From positions 1-64,000 of the forward strand of contig JAFYCS010000072.1 in NCBI GenBank assembly GCA_017539565.1: DNA of 64,000 bases, in the 5' to 3' direction. The stretch comes from Lachnospiraceae bacterium. Its GTDB lineage: Bacteria > Bacillota > Clostridia > Lachnospirales > Lachnospiraceae. This document shows positions 27,069 to 35,401 of this stretch, piece by piece; the stretch's first letter is position 1; each line of letters opens with the position of its first letter. A program made the translations under genes and the position numbers. The notes under the pieces are model-generated. The model ran no database searches. It saw nothing but the letters and a program-made list of their open reading frames with translations, and had not been told where the DNA came from.

Positions 27069-29486
27069 TCAGAATCCCATTTCTTCCTCACCGAATATCA
27101 GATCCGCATAAGGCTCAAAGTCTGCACGTGTCAGCACGCCGCCGACCTTTACAAACTCACTCTGTACAGCCTGAAGGTAATGTTTCATATGCACCATACC
27201 GTCGCCGTACTCCGGATCCGCTACCGCCAGGAAAGCAGCGTTCAAAATGCAGTTCTTTATATTACCACCCACCAGCTCATACTTTTCTGCCAGGAAATGT
27301 ATGTCTACGTCTTCGTGAAGCGGTGTATTCTTTGGTATCGTAGTCCGCCACAGCATCTCACGCGTAGGCACATCGGGCTTGCGGAACTCAACGATATATT
27401 TCATACGCCTGAAGAACGCGGGGTCTATGTTATGTTTGTAGTTTGTTGCCAGCACGGACACACCGTCGTAGCCTTCCACTTCCTGAAGCAGCAGCGCTGT
27501 CTTGTTATTCGCGGATGCCTGGTTGGAACCGCCGTCGTCGGCACGCTTTGCAAACAGGGTATCGCACTCATCAAAGAAGAGGACGACGTTACATTTTTTT
27601 GCCTCACGGAATATCATGGATATGGACTTCTCTGTCTCACCGACGTATTTATCGATAACCTTTGAAAGGTCTACACGGTATAGCTCCAGATTAAGCTCGT
27701 GGGCGATAACCTGGGCACACATGGACTTACCTGTACCGGGGGCACCGAACAGCAGCACCGAAAGCCCGCGGCCGTACGGATATTTTTTGTTGTAATCCCA
27801 GCCCTCATACACATTCTGGCGGTAGGTCATCTGTGCTATGGCCCTCTCTATCGCCTCTCTCTGGTCAGGGCTCATTACTATATCTTCAAAACCGAAGTTG
27901 GCTTTTATCTTTGTAGCCTTCTGGGTAAGCTCGGAGCTCATCTGTCCGTAGCAGCCCTTAAACAGCTTGTCACGGCTTATCAGCACTTCCTTATCCATGG
28001 TGGCAAGGGAACGTGCACTCCTTAATGCGCCTTTTATCTTACCGCAGGTAAAGAGGAATTTGGTGGCCATTTCCTTCATGTCCACATTTTCCTCCAGCTT
28101 GTAATCTTTTGAGAAGAACTTCCAGCATTCTATACGCTCGGCATTGGTAGGGGTAGGGATCTCAAGGTCGGTAAAGTCGTCCTTGGTGATCTCTCTCATC
28201 GCCAGCTGCAGCTTGGATATACAGAAGACCAGTATGCCCTTTTCATTTAATTTGGAGAATGCCAGATCCATATATCCGTAGAACTTCTCCTTCTCGTCCT
28301 CACGGAATTCAAGCTCATCCAGTACACAGCAGGCATTGGTAAGTATGCACTCTCTGGTAATGGCCCACAGTGCTTTCTCTACAAACTGGAAGTCATAGAT
28401 AAAGAGCTTCTTACAGTTCATGGAGATGGCACGCATATTCTTTTCCTTACAGAAGTGTTTGATAAAGAACTTGCGTCCGCTTCCCTCATCACCGTAATAG
28501 GAGAATATCCTCACGCCTTCGTTGTAGGATATCTTCATTGACTCCAGCTGACCTTCGTTCGCCAGTATGGGATCCAGCTCCTCATCCGTAGTAAGCATCT
28601 TGATGAAACGACTGTAGTTTTCGTCAGGTTTTATACGGTCACGTCCGAACAGGAAATCTATGATACGCTTATCGGGTGAAACCGCCGTAGAGAAAGGCAT
28701 GGACGGGATAACATGCAGATCCAGTACCGGGAGCAGCTGCTCGAGACAGATGGACATATCGCCGTATGCTCCGGTTATTGAATAGGTCTTGCCGTAATAA
28801 AGACGGCCGGCAGACTCTATTGTAGGTGACGACAGGCCGCCGTTCTCATTTACTATCTGGAATATGCCCGCGTAATCTGTCTGGGTAGAAGAAAGGATAC
28901 CGCAGGCAAAACAGAATACGGTGAAGGGTTCAAACTTCATCTTTTCGCACAGCTCATAAAAAGGCATATCGACACCGGCCGCCACTGTCCTGGCTGCTTT
29001 CTCCTGGATAGCATTTATGCGCTTTATAACATCCATCTCCGGAACACCGGAAGCCTTCGAACCGGCTGACCTTCCCTGCGTAAGGCCGCTGTCCTGCATC
29101 TCCTCTTCTTCATCGTCTGCGTCTTCATCATCATCGCAGCCGAAAGCACTCAGGAGATCCAAAAGTTCATCATCTACATCTTCATCCTCATAGTCGTCCG
29201 GACTTTCCTCTTCTTCTGCTTCTGCCGCTTCCTGTTCCTCATCCTCCTGTACTTCCACGCTGCCGCCGTCACGTTCAAATTTCATAACGTGATCCAATGC
29301 TGCATCGGAAGCAATCTCCAGATCGGGATACAGAACATTTTTATATCCGCCCTGTCCGTTTGAAAAGGTGCCTTTCATATCTTCCAGATACGAAGATAAG
29401 CAGCGGTTGACACAGTCAAAGACATGCTTCATGTACTCGTCGTAACTGGGGAATGTGGATTTGTCGGTAGATGATTTTGATGCCAT
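27069..29486 (-). CDS. AAA+ ATPase 3 (eCIS-type)
   Basis: 805 residues. After an acidic, apparently disordered segment (~85-150), a D1-like AAA+ region has a broken P-loop (YGDEGSGRKF, Lys replaced by Arg) near 335 and a partial Walker B (CCVLDELEF). D2 is intact: GAPGTGKS near 576, VVLFFDECDTLF near 632 (DECD, where its paralogs have DEAD) and an arginine-finger region FFRRMKYIVEF. It is the first ATPase of the operon, 23 bases after a 78-residue protein, with GAGGA before its ATG. It is probably an assembly, disassembly or loading motor for the neighbouring CIS. Confidence 0.88.
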   Translation of the reverse strand: MASKSSTDKSTFPSYDEYMKHVFDCVNRCLSSYLEDMKGTFSNGQGGYKNVLYPDLEIASDAALDHVMKFERDGGSVEVQEDEEQEAAEAEEEESPDDYEDEDVDDELLDLLSAFGCDDDEDADDEEEEMQDSGLTQGRSAGSKASGVPEMDVIKRINAIQEKAARTVAAGVDMPFYELCEKMKFEPFTVFCFACGILSSTQTDYAGIFQIVNENGGLSSPTIESAGRLYYGKTYSITGAYGDMSICLEQLLPVLDLHVIPSMPFSTAVSPDKRIIDFLFGRDRIKPDENYSRFIKMLTTDEELDPILANEGQLESMKISYNEGVRIFSYYGDEGSGRKFFIKHFCKEKNMRAISMNCKKLFIYDFQFVEKALWAITRECILTNACCVLDELEFREDEKEKFYGYMDLAFSKLNEKGILVFCISKLQLAMREITKDDFTDLEIPTPTNAERIECWKFFSKDYKLEENVDMKEMATKFLFTCGKIKGALRSARSLATMDKEVLISRDKLFKGCYGQMSSELTQKATKIKANFGFEDIVMSPDQREAIERAIAQMTYRQNVYEGWDYNKKYPYGRGLSVLLFGAPGTGKSMCAQVIAHELNLELYRVDLSKVIDKYVGETEKSISMIFREAKKCNVVLFFDECDTLFAKRADDGGSNQASANNKTALLLQEVEGYDGVSVLATNYKHNIDPAFFRRMKYIVEFRKPDVPTREMLWRTTIPKNTPLHEDVDIHFLAEKYELVGGNIKNCILNAAFLAVADPEYGDGMVHMKHYLQAVQSEFVKVGGVLTRADFEPYADLIFGEEEMGF

Positions 29487-29509
29487 GATATTATTTCCTC
29501 GGTTATGTT

Positions 29510-29746
29510 TTATTCTCCGGTATGGAATACAGCTGTACGATCGAACACACTCTTCGCCGTATTTATAGATGTGTCGTCATCGTTTCCGAAAACGCCTTTG
29601 TCTTTGTTTAAATAGCGGTTTGCGGGGCGGGGCATATACATCATTCCCATTTCGTCCTCGTCCTGATCCTGCTGAATATCATTTTCCTTCTTCTTCTGCC
29701 GGTTCAGTTTTTTGGTTTCCTCGATCATCCGGTCTGTCAGGCGCAT
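29510..29746 (-). CDS. small charged protein heading the AAA+ operon
   Basis: 78 residues, very polar, starting with a basic helix (TKKLNRQKKKEN) followed by an acidic Gln/Asp/Glu stretch and a MYMPRPANRYLNKD segment. No family recognised. AAGGGGG lies ~10 bases before the ATG and a good promoter lies upstream, which supports it as a real first gene and not a shadow. It might be an adaptor for the ATPase that follows. Confidence 0.55.
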   Translation of the reverse strand: MRLTDRMIEETKKLNRQKKKENDIQQDQDEDEMGMMYMPRPANRYLNKDKGVFGNDDDTSINTAKSVFDRTAVFHTGE

Positions 29747-29809
29747 ATCCCGCGGTCCCCCTTGCGAAACATCATGTTTTATGATAAGATGAACTCTTGT
29801 GAAGTACTT

Positions 29810-29838
29810 ATTTTACCATATTTTCAGGCTTTTGAAAA
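29810..29838 (-). promoter_or_regulatory. promoter of the AAA+ accessory operon
   Basis: TTTTCA and TAAAAT are 17 bases apart on the minus strand, in the 108-base divergent gap between the small charged protein and the HATPase gene. The gap also holds ATCAT-GTTTT-ATGAT, a short palindrome that could be an operator. Confidence 0.5.
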
Positions 29839-29854
29839 GGAGTTTTAACGTCTC

Positions 29855-30730
29855 ATGTTAAGCACCGCTCAAAAAACAACCCTCGCATGTTCGATCATAT
29901 GCTATGCGCTGACGCTTTACTCTTTTTTGCGCATGGATTCATGGATATTCCTGATCTTTTTTATCCTGCACAGCATCTTCCTTATACTGTTCGCATATCT
30001 GTGCTACCGCAATCCAAAGGATGAAGAAGATACCGTAGATACAGATGCGATCATAGCCTCCCTTAATGAGGAAGTACACCGTCTTAAGGAGGAAGCTTCC
30101 GAAAAAGAGACCGAAAACGCCGCATTAAAAGAGCAGGTTGCATCCATCAGTTTTGAAAAGACCGCCAATGATGAAGAGACCGCAAGGCTTAAGAGTGAAC
30201 TGGAAGAACTAAAAGCCGCTCCAACCCAGCCTGAGCTCGATCCCTCATCCATACTGCCCCAGAATCTTTCAAAGCGGAGCGAATCCGCGACAGTCAATAT
30301 CATCGAAGTTGCAAAGAGCGTAGCCAGGGAGTTCCACGACGCTGCGGCAAAAGCAGGCCTTACCATCAATATCTCTTCTGCCGATGAGAACCTTTTAGTC
30401 AAGGCCGACCAGAATCTGCTGCGCATACTTTTCAGAAATATCGTAGATAACTCCATCAAGTATATGGGTCGGCACGGCTCCCTCATCATTACCGTATCTG
30501 CTGTAGGCGATGATATTTTCGTTGTGCTCAAGGATACGGGAGACGGTCTGGCAGAAGACGAGACCAGGCATATCTTTGAGCTTAATTATCAAGGATCAAA
30601 CAGGATCAGCGGTAACGGACTGGGGCTTTATCAGGCCAAGGCTATCGTTGAATATTACGGCGGTACCATTTACGCGAAGAGTAATTCAGGCAAAGGTATG
30701 GGCGTTTATATCCAGCTGCCTACGACGTAA
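29855..30730 (+). CDS. membrane HATPase protein lacking a phosphoacceptor domain
   Basis: 291 residues. Two N-terminal membrane helices (~10-48) with almost no external loop lead to a coiled coil (~60-125) and a histidine-kinase-type ATPase domain (~140-291) with N-box RNIVDNSIKYMG, G1 DTGDGLAEDE and G2 GNGLGLYQAKAIVEYYGG. I see no DHp/HisKA histidine, and no response regulator gene is adjacent. It may be an intramembrane sensor kinase with a cryptic acceptor, or an ATPase module that acts on another protein. AAAAGGAG lies 12 bases before the ATG. It is divergent from the AAA+ operon and converges on the anti-sigma gene. Confidence 0.75.
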   Translation: MLSTAQKTTLACSIICYALTLYSFLRMDSWIFLIFFILHSIFLILFAYLCYRNPKDEEDTVDTDAIIASLNEEVHRLKEEASEKETENAALKEQVASISFEKTANDEETARLKSELEELKAAPTQPELDPSSILPQNLSKRSESATVNIIEVAKSVAREFHDAAAKAGLTINISSADENLLVKADQNLLRILFRNIVDNSIKYMGRHGSLIITVSAVGDDIFVVLKDTGDGLAEDETRHIFELNYQGSNRISGNGLGLYQAKAIVEYYGGTIYAKSNSGKGMGVYIQLPTT

Positions 30731-30734
30731 TCCC

Positions 30735-31145
30735 CTATTGCAGCGACTTCTCCACAGACAGTATGTTGCAGCCGTCCTTGTATTCGTATTCCACTTTATC
30801 CATGATCTCTTTTACAAAAAAGATCCCCAGACCTCCTATCTGACGTTCATCGGCAGATAAGGTGATATCGGGATCTTCTTTTTCCAGCGGATTATAAGGT
30901 ATTCCTTTGTCGATGAATACCAGCTTACAGCGCTTGGGGTCCGGTGCCACTTCTATATTGACTTTTGCTTCTCCGGGCTTTCCGCCATATGCGTAATGCG
31001 CGATATTAACATATACTTCTTCTGCTGCTATGAGTATCGGAGTCATCAGCTCCTCGGGACAGTTGTTCGCTGTCAGATGCTGCTTTATCTCGTCAAGTAC
31101 GGTATAGAGTGTATCATCACTTGCTATAAGTTTAAGTTCTTTCAT
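30735..31145 (-). CDS. RsbW/SpoIIAB-type anti-sigma serine kinase
   Basis: 136 residues of a single GHKL ATPase domain: N-box EEVYVNIAHYAY, G1 DKGIPYNP and G2 GGLGIFFVKEIMD. The size and motifs fit the anti-sigma kinases that bind a sigma factor or other target and phosphorylate a STAS antagonist. Its ATG overlaps the FtsE-like ATPase stop (ATGA), and the STAS partner is encoded two genes upstream, so a complete kinase-antagonist pair is present. No sigma factor gene is in the window; the client may be elsewhere or may not be a sigma factor. Confidence 0.88.
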   Translation of the reverse strand: MKELKLIASDDTLYTVLDEIKQHLTANNCPEELMTPILIAAEEVYVNIAHYAYGGKPGEAKVNIEVAPDPKRCKLVFIDKGIPYNPLEKEDPDITLSADERQIGGLGIFFVKEIMDKVEYEYKDGCNILSVEKSLQ

Positions 31146-31807
31146 AAAACCTGACTCCTGATCCTGATCCTCTTGATACCATCAGCTTCGGCTATCACCG
31201 GATCCTGGGTAGCTACAAACAATGTATATCCCATGCTGTTAATGATCTTAAAAAGTCTCATAATCTCTTTGGAATAGCCCGGATCCAGATTTGCCGTCGG
31301 CTCATCCGCAAGAAGTATCGGAGGATTGTTCACTATCGCCCTTGCCAGACAGATCTTCTGCTGCTGTCCGCCCGACATTTCATCGGGCCTGCGCTTCAGC
31401 AGTTCGGTGATCCCCAGCAGTCTGGCTACATTCCATATCTTTTTATTGGCATCATTTAAGGGTGCACCTGCAGCCATGATAGCCAGGCGGATGTTTTCCT
31501 CCGCAGTCTTTTCCTTTACCAGCTTGTAGTCCTGAAAGACTACTCCCAGCCCCCTTCTGTATCCGGGTATCTGTCTGGGTTTTAATCTGCATACGTCTTT
31601 TCCGTTAACCCATATCTCCCCCGCATCCGGTTTAACATCAGCCAGCAGCATTTTGATAAGCGTGGTCTTTCCGCTCCCGCTCACACCCGTGAGCACAGCA
31701 AATTCCCCACGTTCCACAGCAGCCGAGAAGTCTGTGAATACTTTGCTTTCCAGTGCTTCGCCGTGGTAGGTTTTTGCAACGGAAGAAAAACGGATTATCT
31801 CAGCCAA
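31142..31807 (-). CDS. FtsE-like ABC ATPase without a partner permease
   Basis: 221 residues, the FtsE/LolD size and type. It has Walker A GVSGSGKTT, Q-loop VFQDYK, signature MSGGQQQK and Walker B ILLADEP. The switch histidine that normally follows (ATHD) is replaced in VATQDP, so hydrolysis may be altered. No FtsX-like permease is next to it; instead it is coupled between a STAS gene (8-base overlap) and an anti-sigma kinase (ATGA overlap). The start is TTG. It may use a permease elsewhere or link partner switching to a wall or division complex. Confidence 0.85.
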   Translation of the reverse strand: MAEIIRFSSVAKTYHGEALESKVFTDFSAAVERGEFAVLTGVSGSGKTTLIKMLLADVKPDAGEIWVNGKDVCRLKPRQIPGYRRGLGVVFQDYKLVKEKTAEENIRLAIMAAGAPLNDANKKIWNVARLLGITELLKRRPDEMSGGQQQKICLARAIVNNPPILLADEPTANLDPGYSKEIMRLFKIINSMGYTLFVATQDPVIAEADGIKRIRIRSQVL

Positions 31808-32099
31808 TAGTCAGCACCTTGGAAAAGCCCGACATATTGAACACCTGCATAACCGGCGGCTGCACATTGATGACCTTCATGGTCCCGCCCTTACTGGTTG
31901 CGGTCTTCTGTCCAAGCAGCAGTGCTCTTAAACCTGCGGATGACAGGTACCCTACATGCCCCAGATCAAGTATGACATTCTTTGTTTTCTGGAAAGTAAC
32001 GAGTATCTTTTGCTGAAGCTCAGGTGCGGTTATCGTATCCACCTGGCCATCGACAGAAAGCTGTATGCTGGACTCGCCTTTTATCTCCTCAATAGTCAT
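31800..32099 (-). CDS. STAS anti-sigma factor antagonist
   Basis: 99 residues, a complete STAS domain. The phosphorylation-site region is GHVGYLSSAGLRALL, with Ser in the expected place for modification by an RsbW-type kinase and reversal by a SpoIIE-type phosphatase. GGGAGG lies 8 bases before the ATG. It follows the CIS baseplate gene by only 13 bases, which ties the partner switch to the CIS transcript. Confidence 0.9.
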   Translation of the reverse strand: MTIEEIKGESSIQLSVDGQVDTITAPELQQKILVTFQKTKNVILDLGHVGYLSSAGLRALLLGQKTATSKGGTMKVINVQPPVMQVFNMSGFSKVLTIG

Positions 32100-32112
32100 T
32101 TATACTACCTCC

Positions 32113-33219
32113 CTATTCATCTAATATAACGCCGTCGCCTATCTCCATATCATCATCCATTATACCATAATGATCACCCGCAATAACAGCATTCATATCA
32201 AGATATGTCTCGCCGTCAAGTGCTGCTGTATCTCTCAGAGGTATCAGATGCAGCCTGCTGCGCAGTGGTTTGAACTGGTCCAGCAGAAATCCCAGCTGGC
32301 GTCTGTCGGTATCCGAAAGGCTCTTTCGTACCAATATGTTAACATCATATATTCCACCGTCGGGAAGGCCGTTCTCACGTATCTCAGCAGGAGTCATATA
32401 TGACCGTATGGTATTATTTTCCAGGATGATAGCCTCTTCCCCCAGCACTATCTCTATAACGCGCTTGAGGCAGGCTCTGGTGCCCTTCATGCGGTTTAAG
32501 TTATATGCTTCCTTTACAAAAAGCCTCTCCGCTTCCTCTGTGAGGAAATCACCGGACAGATCTATGCCCAGCCAGCCGGCATATACACGCAGGCATTCCC
32601 TTGGACAGGTGTCCGGATCCAGCAGCCTGGGCAGGTTTTCTATCTCACGATCCAGATCACTGTGAATGCTGGAGAATATGGACAGAAAACGATGGAAGAA
32701 TGAATCTCTCTGCCTGTATACCGACGGGAAAGCATCCATGAAATAATCACCCTTCATATCCACCTTAAGCCTGTCGATATAGCCTTCTCCGCTGCCCAGG
32801 ATCTCTATGGCCAGATAAAGATATCGGCCTTTCAGACGATACAGCAGCACATCATTCCTGCCTACATAACGCAGGCTGTTGTCATTATTAAAGATGCGCT
32901 TCTTGTCTTCGTCAGCTATCTCATCCGAACGCAGTATATCAGCCAGCAGGAATTCGTTCCCGTCATTATCATACCAGCTGTTAACATCAGATGCAAATGC
33001 ATATACATACATCGCCATGTTTTCCGTAAGGGATGCCGCAAAGGAAAAACGTCCCCACTCACAGCCCTCACGGGCGGAATCTATGGCATCCGTATACAGA
33101 CGGTGTATGCCCGTCCCCGGATCCATGTATAGTCTGTCGCTGCCCTCATCCATTTCAAAACCTGAAATATAGGACTTCTCCAGACGGTTTTTCTTAATGC
33201 TGTAAATAATACCGGCCAT
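32113..33219 (-). CDS. CIS/phage tail protein I-like baseplate component
   Basis: 368 residues. The C-terminal half matches the phage tail protein I (P2 gpI) type found in many CIS loci: CPRECLRVYAGWLGIDLSGD, an AYNLNRMKGTRACLKRVIEI helix and a late RSRLHLIPL strand. The N-terminal half is a beta-rich region of unknown role, and the C-terminus is an acidic tail. It should sit at the baseplate rim beside the J-type wedges. GGGAGG is 12 bases before the ATG. It is the last structural gene before the STAS gene. Confidence 0.82.
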   Translation of the reverse strand: MAGIIYSIKKNRLEKSYISGFEMDEGSDRLYMDPGTGIHRLYTDAIDSAREGCEWGRFSFAASLTENMAMYVYAFASDVNSWYDNDGNEFLLADILRSDEIADEDKKRIFNNDNSLRYVGRNDVLLYRLKGRYLYLAIEILGSGEGYIDRLKVDMKGDYFMDAFPSVYRQRDSFFHRFLSIFSSIHSDLDREIENLPRLLDPDTCPRECLRVYAGWLGIDLSGDFLTEEAERLFVKEAYNLNRMKGTRACLKRVIEIVLGEEAIILENNTIRSYMTPAEIRENGLPDGGIYDVNILVRKSLSDTDRRQLGFLLDQFKPLRSRLHLIPLRDTAALDGETYLDMNAVIAGDHYGIMDDDMEIGDGVILDE

Positions 33220-33236
33220 AGTTAAACCTGTCCTCC

Positions 33237-35360
33237 CTATCTGCCGCCGTCGTCATCAAATCTTAACGTCTCTATCCTGATGTCTCCGGGATAGAGCAGG
33301 CAGTTGTTCCCGGGCAGTACATCGGCATCCTTAAGTTTTGCCCCACTGCCGCTTCCGGGCTTTAATGAAAGCTCATATACATACTCCACGCATTCGAGTA
33401 CTTCAATGGCGTGGAAGATCTCGTCAAACTTGAGTATCTGTCCGAAGTTACGTTCCGATAAGGTATAATCCACCTTATCACGTATAACCTTCTCAATGGA
33501 TTGTGCGGCATTATCGTAATGCAGCTTTACATATACGGTAACATATACGTTTACGGGTACATACTGTGGCTGTACCAGTTCCACGCGCGTAGTCAGAAGA
33601 CGCCTTTCCTCCAGCCTGCTGCGTATTATCTTTTCGTACATTTTTGAAAGCGCGGGATGTTCCTCATCTGTTCCCTGCATTATGGCTATGCGCACCAGAT
33701 TACGGGATTCATCCATCCAGGCCTTTGCCTTCCTGACGCAGAGCCCGGGGGTGGTGCGTACCAGTCTCTCGTAATCTGCCTCAGTTACCGCGGTATACGG
33801 ATTTTCCATATCCTTAAGGAAACGCCTGCGCACATCTTCCAGCTTTTCACGAAAGGCTCCGCCTGTGCCGGCACCGGGATTGTAGAAGGTGATCCCTTCC
33901 GGCAGGCCCCGCTCAGCTATCAGCGTATTGCCTTCCCTGATATTTCCGTCGGGTCCGGAAGTAAGCGAAACAGCCGCCAGGAAAAGCTCGGCACCTATAA
34001 AGCGTCCGGCCTCTTCTATCACTATCTTGCCTTCATTCTCCAGCAGATGGTAATACAGAGCCCCGTCACCGTTCTTTTCCGGCCGTACGAAGTCGTAGAT
34101 GTATTCCCCGTTATCATCGATGCGTCTGGCCAATATGCAGAAGGACGAAGCCACGATATGCTCATAAGGCAGTTTGATAGTCTGATCATCAAAACCCAGT
34201 ACCTGTCCCAAGGCATACCTGCGCATAACATCTTCCGTGTAGATGACCACCTTAACGCAGTCCCTTATCTTTTCCGGCCCGAAGCCGTGTTTCTTTTTAT
34301 CAAAATTGATGCGGTATTTCCCGAACTCCTCATGATACATCTCATAGAATCGTCCCTCATCGTCACCGCCGGGTCTGTATTCATATCTGCGGTAGGGCTC
34401 ACCTTTGCCCTCACGGCAGTATACATTTATATATGCCTCCTCAGCCATTTCGCTGACCAGCTCTATCTCAGAAGTCTTGCTTATACTGTGGCATTCGCAT
34501 ATGGTATCCTTCTGCCAGGTTTCAAAGAGGAAAGCCTCTACCCCGGTAAGCATGGGCAGCACATCGTACTCACTCTGTTTAAGACGCGCCCTTATGACAT
34601 AGCCGCCCACAGGTGCATCCAGGCATATCTCCGCAGCCTCCTCAGGCATCCACATACGTATCTCTCCGCTATTTAGAAAGGCGTTTGTATTATCACGCAC
34701 ATTAAGCTCTACCCAGCCTTTCTTTGTATAGCACTCCCAGACAATAGATGCGAAGAGGTCCTTGGTACGTCCGTCAATGGGATTACGGTTGTTTCTTTCC
34801 TTAAGTCCCGCGTAGAAGGTGAACTCCTCCCTGGGTTCAGGCAGACGGCTGGCTACGAAATACAGGCAGTCCCCCGCATGCGGACGTTCCCCGAACACCA
34901 GCGCAGGCACCTGAACCTCCCGGTCCAGAAGATATGAGAAATCCGTATACTTCTGTTCCTCACCATCCTGCTTCATTCCGTAAATACCTATCAGATGGCG
35001 CTTATCCAGCTTGATCTCCCTATTGGTCTCAAACACCAGCTCCCCTATGCGGAAGCGGTGATTGGCCGGTATGGTCACGGGGCCGGGTACATTGGCCGCA
35101 CTCAGCATAAGCCTTGCACAGCGGCCTTTCTGTATATTAAAGCCCACCAGCTTAAGAAGATTCTGCTTTACCCTGAAAGGTATGTCATCCATATTATCCT
35201 GCTGCAGGGTTGCAAAACCAAGCAGAGTCTCCAGTATGGTGATACCCGGATCGGAGGGATTGAAATTAGTCCATTCCGATGTATACAGGGGGATGTCGGA
35301 TATGGCTTCGGACATCCGCTCTTCAAAGTTTTTACGGTCGTTTTCTATATAGGTCAGCAT
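33237..35360 (-). CDS. baseplate wedge, gpJ/Afp11-12 type
   Basis: 707 residues. The start resembles baseplate assembly J/Afp11-type proteins: SEWTNFNPSDPGITILETL and a NLLKLVGFNIQKGRCARLML segment. The C-terminal ~200 residues hold the wedge core region TEADYERLVRTTPGLCVRKA and a late RNFGQILKFDEIFHAIEVLE helix. It forms the triangular baseplate wedge together with the larger J-type protein next to it. CAGGAG precedes the ATG. Confidence 0.88.
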   Translation of the reverse strand: MLTYIENDRKNFEERMSEAISDIPLYTSEWTNFNPSDPGITILETLLGFATLQQDNMDDIPFRVKQNLLKLVGFNIQKGRCARLMLSAANVPGPVTIPANHRFRIGELVFETNREIKLDKRHLIGIYGMKQDGEEQKYTDFSYLLDREVQVPALVFGERPHAGDCLYFVASRLPEPREEFTFYAGLKERNNRNPIDGRTKDLFASIVWECYTKKGWVELNVRDNTNAFLNSGEIRMWMPEEAAEICLDAPVGGYVIRARLKQSEYDVLPMLTGVEAFLFETWQKDTICECHSISKTSEIELVSEMAEEAYINVYCREGKGEPYRRYEYRPGGDDEGRFYEMYHEEFGKYRINFDKKKHGFGPEKIRDCVKVVIYTEDVMRRYALGQVLGFDDQTIKLPYEHIVASSFCILARRIDDNGEYIYDFVRPEKNGDGALYYHLLENEGKIVIEEAGRFIGAELFLAAVSLTSGPDGNIREGNTLIAERGLPEGITFYNPGAGTGGAFREKLEDVRRRFLKDMENPYTAVTEADYERLVRTTPGLCVRKAKAWMDESRNLVRIAIMQGTDEEHPALSKMYEKIIRSRLEERRLLTTRVELVQPQYVPVNVYVTVYVKLHYDNAAQSIEKVIRDKVDYTLSERNFGQILKFDEIFHAIEVLECVEYVYELSLKPGSGSGAKLKDADVLPGNNCLLYPGDIRIETLRFDDDGGR

Positions 35361-35401
35361 TTAAAACTCCTGTTTTCCGTTTTTCTGCGTTTACCGTTGT
35401 T

